Assembly: GCA_934234005.1 (NCBI GenBank) | Contig: CAKQHC010000040.1 | Location: 1 to 12,474 of the forward strand | From: an uncultured Methanomassiliicoccales archaeon | Lineage (GTDB): Archaea; Thermoplasmatota; Thermoplasmata; Methanomassiliicoccales; Methanomethylophilaceae | Direction of reading: 5' to 3' | DNA length: 12,474 nt | Shown here: positions 6,892 through 12,474 of the stretch, in pieces | Numbering within the stretch: the stretch's first letter is position 1 | Layout: each line of letters begins with the position of its first letter | Program-made: the position numbers and the translations under genes | The notes under the pieces: model-generated | What the model was told of the DNA's origin: nothing | Databases searched by the model: none | What the model saw: only the letters and a program-made list of their open reading frames with translations

Positions 6892-8466
6892 ATGAACAGC
6901 AAATTCATCGCGTTCGTAGCCATCGCATTGATGGTTGTTTCGGCTGCGTCTGTCGCCGTTTATTCGGATGACAGCGATGCTGCTGAAACAACGCCCATCA
7001 CCGGGCAGTTCGTCAATGATGACGACGAAACCCCTCTGCAGATATTCTCCAAATTGTACTCAACCAATTATGCTGCATTGGCAAAATTCACATTAAACTC
7101 GACAATTGATCAAACCGGAGACGTTGTCATTAAAATCAAAGCCAATGCCGACATTACGGGGACCGCATACGGTTTAGTTTACACCGTAGACAAAGATGGA
7201 AAGGAAAAAGATGTTTCTCTTACACTCCCCGAAGGCGTGAAAAACGAAGACGACAATGTTTTCAGTACGGCAATTACCACCAAATCCGGAGCAGCAACAG
7301 TCAACTTCGGAATTACCAGCTCCGTTATCAACAACTACATGAACGGTGCTGAAAAATGCGTATTCTATGCCGCTTTTGCATACGACTACGAAGGACCTCT
7401 CGAGGCTTCGATGACATTTATGGTCGGAGACAAAGAAATCTCCAACACCCTTACACTGATTGAAGATGCAATCACCGGCGAATCCGTAAAAATTTCCGAC
7501 CTTCCTTCGGAACTCAGCAAATATGCAGAATCGAAAAACAATGCCTTTGCGGGCCGCTTCGATCTCAACAAAAAACTTGATGCCAACGATCTCAGAACCG
7601 TTTGTGCCGAAATCACCGTTTCCAACGATGTAACCGCAAGCATCTATGCCGTTGCAGTCGACAAAGACGGAAATGCCGTCAAATATAACGGAATCGACAC
7701 TGTATACAAGCTTGAAAACAAAGAACTGAGCAAAAAAGTCGAATTGGGCAAAGAAGCCAAGATCAGCGTCAACCAACTGGCTGACAAAGTCGGCGGATCC
7801 CTTTACGTACTGGTAGTTTTCGACAGCAAAGTCGATAACTTCAGCGCAACCGGTAAGTTCATGGCCGACGACTATACACCTATTTCACAGGAGTTCAAAT
7901 TCACCGTCGGCGGAACAGTTGAAAAAGAAACTATCAACGGCAAAGAAGTTGATGTAACCAAAAACGATGTTATTGCCGGAACCAACAGCATGAACATCGG
8001 CAACGTTACCATCACTATCGATAACGACGGAAACATTGAATCTATCACATACGTCGAAGGAAAAGAGATTCTCAACAACGCTATGAAAGACAAAGTCGAC
8101 ACAATCATGTCCGATGCCGTATCCGACAAGAACATGATTTTTGACTTCGGAATTATCTACGCAGATGGTGCAGATTCCACGAAATCCGTCATGACCATGG
8201 CCATCGATATCAGCCAGTTCGAACTCAAAGACGGACAGAAACTCGCAATCAAATGCATCGGTTCCGACGGAAAAGTGATTAACAACGCCGCAACCATCGA
8301 CAACAACGGAATCATCACATTCAACCACAACTCCACATACATGGTTTACGTAGTTGAAGACGTCAAAGAATCCTCGACAACCGCACTCGCTCTCGGAGCA
8401 GTTATCGCAGTTGTCTGTGTGGTTGCCGCTGTCCTCAGCGTCTACGTAATCGCAAGGAAGAACTGA
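6892..8466 (+). CDS. Tandem-domain cell-surface protein with C-terminal membrane anchor (524 residues)
   Basis: Function unknown; an envelope or S-layer-like role is inferred. A signal peptide (1-24, AFVAIALMVVSAASVAV) is followed by the acidic SDDSDAAE, a start often seen in secreted proteins of Methanomethylophilaceae. Two related beta-rich units follow, about 53-190 and 209-340: compare ANADITGTAYGLVYTVDKDGK with SNDVTASIYAVAVDKDGN, and SKLYSTNYAALAKFTLN with SKYAESKNNAFAGRFDLN. A third part (341-490) ends in DNNGIITFNHNSTYMVYVVED, recalling the HFS.Y.V closing motif of many bacterial surface proteins. A C-terminal helix (about 497-519) before ARKN anchors it with the tail inside. Four sequons are present. 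Acidic composition (many Asp) and few cysteines fit an extracellular place. It has its own promoter and is closed by a hairpin terminator, so it may be strongly expressed. Confidence 0.8.
   Translation: MNSKFIAFVAIALMVVSAASVAVYSDDSDAAETTPITGQFVNDDDETPLQIFSKLYSTNYAALAKFTLNSTIDQTGDVVIKIKANADITGTAYGLVYTVDKDGKEKDVSLTLPEGVKNEDDNVFSTAITTKSGAATVNFGITSSVINNYMNGAEKCVFYAAFAYDYEGPLEASMTFMVGDKEISNTLTLIEDAITGESVKISDLPSELSKYAESKNNAFAGRFDLNKKLDANDLRTVCAEITVSNDVTASIYAVAVDKDGNAVKYNGIDTVYKLENKELSKKVELGKEAKISVNQLADKVGGSLYVLVVFDSKVDNFSATGKFMADDYTPISQEFKFTVGGTVEKETINGKEVDVTKNDVIAGTNSMNIGNVTITIDNDGNIESITYVEGKEILNNAMKDKVDTIMSDAVSDKNMIFDFGIIYADGADSTKSVMTMAIDISQFELKDGQKLAIKCIGSDGKVINNAATIDNNGIITFNHNSTYMVYVVEDVKESSTTALALGAVIAVVCVVAAVLSVYVIARKN
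6946..7911 (+). repeat. Diverged tandem duplication of a surface domain
   Basis: Two units of about 135 residues within the 524-residue surface protein, residues about 53-190 and 209-340, align by order of strands and by paired motifs (VDKDGK against VDKDGN; KFTLN against RFDLN; SMTFMVGD against EFKFTVGG). They are too diverged to be seen as a DNA repeat. Confidence 0.55.
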
Positions 8467-8478
8467 TTCCCTTAAACA

Positions 8479-8495
8479 GGAGGGCAACCCCCTCC
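8479..8495 (+). terminator. Hairpin terminator after the surface-protein gene
   Basis: GGAGGG (8479-8484) pairs with CCCTCC (8490-8495) around a 5-nt loop, 12 nt after the stop codon. T-rich stretches follow (8498-8501 and 8513-8517). This looks like an intrinsic-type terminator that isolates the surface gene from the signal peptidase gene. Confidence 0.6.
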
Positions 8496-8530
8496 ACTTT
8501 TACCGTTCTTCGTTTTTGCATCTATATATC

Positions 8531-8538
8531 TTTAATAC
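8531..8538 (+). promoter_or_regulatory. TATA box of the signal peptidase gene
   Basis: TTTAATAC centred about 25 nt before ATG 8560. An alternative TATATAT at 8523-8529 would give a leader of about 9 nt. Either way the gene has its own promoter after the terminator. Confidence 0.45.
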
Positions 8539-8559
8539 GGGAAACCATACCGTCATTTG

Positions 8560-9201
8560 ATGAAAATCACCCGTTCCAAAAAAATATGGATTGTCGTAAC
8601 AGTCGTCATCATAGGGCTGGTCGCAGGATATACCTATCATCTCAACGGCAACTCCATGGATTTCAGCGATACCGAAGTAAAGGTTGTCATCTCCGGTTCG
8701 ATGGACGGTGAACCACGCGATCAATATCCCATCAAAACGGTACCGATCAAAAGCATGGTGGTTATCCATGACGTACCTTCGGACGAATCGGAAAAGAATG
8801 CGTTTTATGCTTCGCTGAATGTCGGAGATATACTCACATTCTATTACAATAACCCCGTTTCCGGAGAAAGAATGGTCGTTACACACAGAATAATCGATAT
8901 CGACCAGACATCCGACAGTTCCGGCAACATTGTTTATACATTTACAATGAAAGGAGACTCTGTGGACGACGATCCTACCAACGGGGCAACACAGACAATC
9001 ACCTCCGACAGTGGAGACGTAATCGGAGAAGTCGTAGGCGTATCGCAGGTTTTGGGAAACATCATCATCTTCCTTTCATCCTGGTTCGGTAAATCCGTGC
9101 TTATCGTCGGCGTATGCACTATGATAATCATAACACAGCTGCAATCTCTGTACAAAACATTGAAAAATAAAGATGACGAACAGGAATCGAAAGAGGAATA
9201 A
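8560..9201 (+). CDS. Type I signal peptidase, archaeal/ER (Sec11) type
   Basis: A membrane serine protease (family S26) that cuts signal peptides from exported proteins on the outer face of the membrane. An N-terminal helix (about 9-26) precedes the box-B motif VISGSMDGEPRD with the likely nucleophile Ser47. VVTHRIIDI holds His109, the Ser/His arrangement of archaeal and ER enzymes in place of the bacterial Lys. MKGDSVDDDPT holds Asp133 and the acidic residues Asp136-138, corresponding to the family motif KGDNN...D, although the two Asn are replaced by Ser-Val. A second helix (about 165-192) and an acidic/basic cytoplasmic tail (KNKDDEQESKEE) follow. At 213 residues it is a normal length. ATG 8560 is preferred to the adjoining TTG 8557. 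It directly follows two genes with signal peptides, which may be substrates. Confidence 0.88.
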   Translation: MKITRSKKIWIVVTVVIIGLVAGYTYHLNGNSMDFSDTEVKVVISGSMDGEPRDQYPIKTVPIKSMVVIHDVPSDESEKNAFYASLNVGDILTFYYNNPVSGERMVVTHRIIDIDQTSDSSGNIVYTFTMKGDSVDDDPTNGATQTITSDSGDVIGEVVGVSQVLGNIIIFLSSWFGKSVLIVGVCTMIIITQLQSLYKTLKNKDDEQESKEE

Positions 9202-9251
9202 TCGGCATCCGGACTGCATCATGTTTTTTACATAGTCGTTAATGACTGTAT

Positions 9252-9635
9252 ATGGAAAACAGAGATTCGGTTGCAATGGATCTTTTCAAATGTACGATAC
9301 GTGACCGTGCCGCATTCGAAACAGGAATCAAAATGGGTACAATATATCATCAGTTTGTAGGCACCCCCTTTGATAAAAACAGTGTGGAATCTTTGGAAAA
9401 AGCGATATCTAAAGCAATAGAAGTCCAACCGTATGTAAAACAATGTACCGTAAATATAGACCGCTCCGTGATTCCCGAAAAAAACGATACATATTCTTAC
9501 GTATCGCTAACCGGCGAAATGATCTCTGCCGATCTCGTCACAAAGGTAGAAAATATAGAAATTCATTCCAAATTGGAATATCGGAAAGAACTTGGCTACC
9601 CTCTTATGTACATAACCGAAATAAAGGATGCTTAA
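9252..9635 (+). CDS. mptD: Archaeal dihydroneopterin aldolase (MptD family)
   Basis: Converts 7,8-dihydroneopterin to 6-hydroxymethyl-7,8-dihydropterin and glycolaldehyde, a cytoplasmic step shared by methanopterin and folate-type pterin synthesis. The 127-residue protein shows the archaeal family pattern: RAAFETGIKMGTIYHQFVGTP near residues 19-39, an SVESLEKAISKAIEVQPYV helix (44-62), the YVSLTGEMISAD segment (83-94) and KLEYRKELGYPLMYITEI at the end. It is not related in sequence to bacterial FolB. It is a single gene between signal peptidase and the THEP1 gene, with no other pterin gene in the window. A weak TATA-like TTTTACAT lies about 22 nt before the ATG and no Shine-Dalgarno site is seen. 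The assignment is from remembered family motifs. Confidence 0.85.
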   Translation: MENRDSVAMDLFKCTIRDRAAFETGIKMGTIYHQFVGTPFDKNSVESLEKAISKAIEVQPYVKQCTVNIDRSVIPEKNDTYSYVSLTGEMISADLVTKVENIEIHSKLEYRKELGYPLMYITEIKDA

Positions 9636-9681
9636 ACTATCCAACAATCCTTTTTATAAAATAGGAATTAAATAGTATTGT

Positions 9682-9689
9682 GTATATAT
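9682..9689 (+). promoter_or_regulatory. TATA box of the THEP1-trm1 operon
   Basis: GTATATAT centred about 40 nt before ATG 9726, so a leader of about 15 nt is expected. That leader would carry GGCGGTG (9712-9718), a Shine-Dalgarno-like site 7 nt before the ATG. A second TATA-like run, TTTTTATAAA at 9651-9660, lies further upstream and may instead belong to the end of mptD. Confidence 0.5.
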
Positions 9690-9725
9690 TAGGACAACCA
9701 GCCTAACAACAGGCGGTGTACGACC

Positions 9726-10271
9726 ATGATATCCGACATAAAGATTGGAATAACAGGATTGCCGGGATCCGGCAAAACCTACGCGCTGATGCGTGTTATC
9801 GAGATGCTCAAAGACGAAGAAATGAGCATCGGCGGAATGGTCGACGAACCTGTCATAGAAGGCAGGCACAAAACCGGTTACACTGTGAAAAATCTGCTCA
9901 CCGGCGAGAATATTATTTTCGGTGAAACAGGCTATGAAAGCAAGATTATGGTCGGCAAAATCGGCATAGATCTTTCCAAACTGGAACAGGTCGGCGTAGC
10001 TGCCATCAGACAGGCAATCGACGAATGCGATTTGATTATAATCGATGAAATCGGCAAAGTGGAAGTTGAAAGCCAAGCATTCATAGATGCGGTTAAAGAC
10101 GCATTGGATGCAGAAAAACCGATGATTATCACACTTCACAAAAAATCCAGAAACCCGCTTCTGCAGGATATCAGGAGAAGGGACGACGTAAGGATCCTGG
10201 AAGTTACCCCCACCAACAGGAACATTCTGCCTTACAAGATTGTCCGTCTCATGAACGGTGAGAACGTTTGA
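9726..10271 (+). CDS. THEP1-type nucleoside-triphosphatase
   Basis: Family of small P-loop NTPases that hydrolyse ATP, GTP and other nucleoside triphosphates in vitro; the cellular role is unsettled. The 181 residues show Walker A GLPGSGKT (11-18), GGMVDEPVIEGRHKTGY (36-52) as in THEP1 proteins, Walker B LIIIDEIGKVE (103-113), and the closing family block LHKKSRNPLLQDIRRRDDV followed by EVTPTNRNILP. Length is as usual for archaeal members. The ATG follows a Shine-Dalgarno-like GGCGGTG. Its stop overlaps the start of trm1 (TTGA), so the two form an operon with coupled translation. That link could hint at a role near tRNA or nucleotide metabolism, but this is only context. Confidence 0.88.
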   Translation: MISDIKIGITGLPGSGKTYALMRVIEMLKDEEMSIGGMVDEPVIEGRHKTGYTVKNLLTGENIIFGETGYESKIMVGKIGIDLSKLEQVGVAAIRQAIDECDLIIIDEIGKVEVESQAFIDAVKDALDAEKPMIITLHKKSRNPLLQDIRRRDDVRILEVTPTNRNILPYKIVRLMNGENV

Positions 10272-11371
10272 TTCCCGACGGCGTCACCATAAGAGAAGGT
10301 TTAACGGACATCCTGGTGCCTGAAGGCCATTCGGTACACGGGCCTGGAAAGATTATGGGTTCCGTGTTCTTTAATGAACAGATGTCGTTCAACCGCGATG
10401 TAAGCATCATGCTGTTACGTACTCAGGAGCGTGACCTGTCCGTTGTCGATTGTATGACTGCCACCGGATCCAGAGCCGTGCGCATCGCCAATGAAGTTCC
10501 AGGAACAACCGTTACGGCCAACGATATCAGTGCCGATGCAATGCCCTATGTTGAAGCCAATATCAAATTGAATAATCTCGGCAACTGCATTGCTTCCAAC
10601 CGCAATATGCACACTCTGCTGTCGGAAGAACAGTTTGATTATGTCGATTTGGATCCTTTCGGATCCCCGGTACCGTTCACGCAATCGGCCATCATCGGAT
10701 GCAGACGCAAGGGAATTCTTGCGATAACGGCTACCGATACTGCACCTTTGGCCGGAGCACATGCCGTCAAATGCCGTCGCAGATATCAATCCGAACCCAT
10801 AAGAGGCTACATGTGTCACGAAGGCGGCCTCAGGATATTGATGGCTTCCATAGCACGCGAACTCGCCAAATTCGACCGCGGAATGCGCCCGTTGCTGTCA
10901 TTCTACGCCGACCACTATTTCAGAACCTATGTTCAGATCGAAGAAGGCGCACAGGCAGCCGACCGTATGATGTCACAGCTCGGATACATGCATTACAACA
11001 CAGAAACTCTGGAAAGAGGGACCTCTCATCTTCCGGACAGCGAACACCGCTACGGACCGTTCTGGCTGGGCCCGTTGCACGATCAGAACACGCTTCAGAG
11101 AATGCGTCCGGACGATTTGGCGGAAACAAAACGTGTGGCCAAGTACCTGGAACTGTGGCGCAACGAACTCGATACCGAGGTATTCGTATACGACATGAGC
11201 GAACTGTCGTCCCATCTGAAAATGTCTCCTCCGAGAATCGACGATTTCATAGTATTTCTCAACGAACACGGACATGCCTCAAAAACCCATATCTGCCCGA
11301 CTTCGTTCAAAACAGACATTCCTCTTAATGATGTGCTGTCGCTGTACAGAGAATTTTCTCCCGATGCCTGA
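10268..11371 (+). CDS. trm1: tRNA (guanine(26)-N(2))-dimethyltransferase
   Basis: Transfers methyl groups from S-adenosylmethionine to N2 of G26 (and in some species G27) in tRNA. Visible: REGLTDILVPEG and VFFNEQMSFNRD at the N-terminus, the SAM-binding VDCMTATGSRAVRIANE (60-76), the acidic strand end TANDIS (83-88), the catalytic DLDPFGSPVPF (127-137), KCRRRY...HEGGLRILMASIAR (168-197), RPLLSFYADHYFRTYV (207-222), GPFWLGPL (263-270) and THICPTSFKTD near the end (340-350). The 367-residue length is normal. The start must be TTG 10268, overlapping the THEP1 stop, because the next ATG codons would remove conserved N-terminal sequence. The Cys-rich zinc site many homologues carry around 240-262 has no cysteine here. 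Confidence 0.93.
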   Translation: MIPDGVTIREGLTDILVPEGHSVHGPGKIMGSVFFNEQMSFNRDVSIMLLRTQERDLSVVDCMTATGSRAVRIANEVPGTTVTANDISADAMPYVEANIKLNNLGNCIASNRNMHTLLSEEQFDYVDLDPFGSPVPFTQSAIIGCRRKGILAITATDTAPLAGAHAVKCRRRYQSEPIRGYMCHEGGLRILMASIARELAKFDRGMRPLLSFYADHYFRTYVQIEEGAQAADRMMSQLGYMHYNTETLERGTSHLPDSEHRYGPFWLGPLHDQNTLQRMRPDDLAETKRVAKYLELWRNELDTEVFVYDMSELSSHLKMSPPRIDDFIVFLNEHGHASKTHICPTSFKTDIPLNDVLSLYREFSPDA

Positions 11372-11385
11372 AACGAACACAATCC

Positions 11386-11393
11386 TTTATTAT
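11386..11393 (+). promoter_or_regulatory. TATA box of purA
   Basis: TTTATTAT lies in the 56-bp gap after trm1, predicting transcription from about 11414. The leader would start with AGGAG (11415-11419), a Shine-Dalgarno site 8 nt before ATG 11428. An in-frame ATG at 11410 would then lie at or before the transcript start. Confidence 0.45.
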
Positions 11394-11427
11394 CGGTATT
11401 GTGTCCAGAATGACAGGAGCCTATCAA

Positions 11428-12474
11428 ATGCCAAGTCTTGCCATCATCGGAGCCCAGTGGGGCGACGAAGGAAAAGGAAAAATCACAGACTACCTCGATG
11501 AAAACGCCGACATGATTGTCCGTTTCCAAGGAGGAAACAATGCGGGGCATACTATCGTAGTCGGCGATAAAGTGTTCAAACTTCACGGACTTCCGTCCGG
11601 AGTTGTCAGACCCGGCAAGCTTGCCGTTATCGGCAACGGTGTAGTCCTAAACGTCGAAGAATTGTTGGAAGAAATTGAACAGGTAAAATCAGCCGGAGGT
11701 TCTATCGACGGACTCAGGATTTCCGACAGGGCACACCTCATCATGAATTATCACAAAAAACTCGACGGTGCCGAAGAAGTATACCGCGGAAAGAACGTCG
11801 TAGGAACCACCAAAAAGGGAATAGGACCCTGCTACCAGGATAAAATCGCCAGAATCGGACTCAGAGCCGGAGATCTTCTGGAAGATGATCTTGTCAAAGA
11901 AAAACTGGGAATGCTCATGCCGTACAAGAAAGATCTCATTGCTATGATGGGCGGAGAAAAACCCGAATGTACCCTGGAAAAAATGACCGACAAACTCAAA
12001 GGATGGAAGGAAAAAATCGGAGACTACATCTGCGATACGTCTGTCCTCATCAACGATGCGCTCGACGAGAACAAAAACGTTATCTTCGAAGGTGCCCAAG
12101 GGGCCATGTTGGATATCGACCACGGAACATACCCTTACGTCACGTCTTCCGCCACATGCGGAGGAGGCGTATGCACGGGATCGGGTGTCGCACCCAACAG
12201 GATCGATAAAGTAGTCGGTGTAATCAAAGCGTACACTACCCGTGTCGGAGAAGGGCCTTTCGTCTCAGAACTCAGCGGCGAAGAAGAACTTGCCCTTCAG
12301 AAAAAAGGAGGGGAATTCGGAGTTACTACCGGAAGAGGAAGGAGATGCGGATGGCTGGATTTGGTTGTATGCGAACATGCCGCGAGGATGTGCGGATTCT
12401 CGTCTCTGTGTATAACCAAACTTGATATTCTCAACGATTTAAACGAGATTCCCGTGTGTGTTGCATACGAAATC
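11428..12474 (+). CDS. purA: Adenylosuccinate synthetase, cut off by the window end (first 349 residues)
   Basis: Joins IMP and aspartate using GTP to give adenylosuccinate, the first committed step to AMP. Family motifs are all present: the P-loop GAQWGDEGKGK near the start with the catalytic Asp, FQGGNNAGHT with the catalytic His, GTTKKGIGPCYQDK, EGAQGAMLDIDHGTYPYVTSS, TGSGVAPNRID, VTTGRGRRCGWLDL and TKLDIL. The frame is open to the last base. At 349 residues without a C-terminus it must be the long (about 430-residue) form rather than the short archaeal form of about 340. ATG 11428 is chosen because GGAG (11416-11419) precedes it at 8 nt and MPSLAIIGAQWGDEG matches the usual N-terminus; the in-frame ATG 11410 would add six residues. 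Confidence 0.96.
   Translation, partial: MPSLAIIGAQWGDEGKGKITDYLDENADMIVRFQGGNNAGHTIVVGDKVFKLHGLPSGVVRPGKLAVIGNGVVLNVEELLEEIEQVKSAGGSIDGLRISDRAHLIMNYHKKLDGAEEVYRGKNVVGTTKKGIGPCYQDKIARIGLRAGDLLEDDLVKEKLGMLMPYKKDLIAMMGGEKPECTLEKMTDKLKGWKEKIGDYICDTSVLINDALDENKNVIFEGAQGAMLDIDHGTYPYVTSSATCGGGVCTGSGVAPNRIDKVVGVIKAYTTRVGEGPFVSELSGEEELALQKKGGEFGVTTGRGRRCGWLDLVVCEHAARMCGFSSLCITKLDILNDLNEIPVCVAYEI

Noticed and set aside
7174..8487. Two 200-residue open frames on the minus strand opposite the 524-residue surface protein
   Set aside because: They are rich in Cys, Phe, Val and Asp in the way expected from reading Asp/Asn/Lys-rich codons backwards, have no start signals and resemble no family. The plus-strand protein has a signal peptide, tandem domains and an anchor.
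9701..9714. Small hairpin GCCT-AACAAC-AGGC before the THEP1 gene
   Set aside because: Only 4 bp of stem, and it spans the expected transcription start, so it would not form in the mRNA.
9654..10139. 161-residue minus-strand frame opposite the THEP1 gene
   Set aside because: Mirror of a gene with clear Walker A and B motifs; Phe/Cys/Asp-rich composition typical of an antisense shadow.
10699..11328. 209-residue plus-strand frame inside trm1
   Set aside because: Arg-rich out-of-frame reading of trm1; no conserved features.
1..12474. tRNA or rRNA genes, CRISPR arrays, insertion sequences, attachment sites
   Set aside because: The gaps between genes are all shorter than about 140 bp and show no cloverleaf, spaced direct repeats, transposase frame or terminal inverted repeats.

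Overview
The window looks like a chromosomal segment of a methanogenic archaeon, most likely of the order Methanomassiliicoccales (Thermoplasmata; probably the gut/rumen Methanomethylophilaceae). Several lines of evidence support this. The genes include archaeal-type dihydroneopterin aldolase (MptD), Trm1, a Ser/His-type signal peptidase and a THEP1-type NTPase. Good archaeal TATA boxes lie about 25 nt upstream of several start codons. Secreted proteins include one whose mature N-terminus has the acidic run DDSDA. None of the 13 stop codons that can be seen is TAG, as expected where TAG is reserved for pyrrolysine. The lineage is an inference from gene content, not a database match.

Left part (1-3996): the tail of an upstream gene (probably the glutamine-amidotransferase half of cobyric acid synthase) overlaps a gene for the ATP-binding half of cobyric acid synthase (cobQ). 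A tiny ThiS/MoaD/SAMP-like sulfur carrier is encoded convergently, and its Gly-Gly tail shares its DNA with the end of cobQ. Then come citrate synthase, preceded by a perfect palindrome that looks like an operator, a YbjN-like small protein, and quinolinate synthase (nadA, minus strand), which meets the YbjN-like gene stop to stop with no gap.

Centre (3997-9201): nadA and a surface-protein cluster share a divergent promoter region. The cluster holds a 775-residue mosaic surface protein (signal peptide, beta-rich part, InlB-repeat-like piece, transmembrane hairpin, beta-sandwich-like C-terminal part), a coupled four-helix membrane protein, a 524-residue tandem-domain surface protein with a C-terminal membrane anchor, a hairpin terminator, and a type I signal peptidase. 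This is the least explained part of the window and the best candidate for an undescribed functional unit: envelope proteins next to the enzyme that may process them.

Right part (9252-12474): housekeeping genes: mptD (pterin synthesis), a THEP1-type NTPase coupled to trm1 (tRNA G26 dimethyltransferase, TTG start), and the first 349 codons of purA (adenylosuccinate synthetase), which runs off the end. No tRNA, rRNA, CRISPR array or insertion sequence was seen, and no gene-free stretch exceeds 300 bases.
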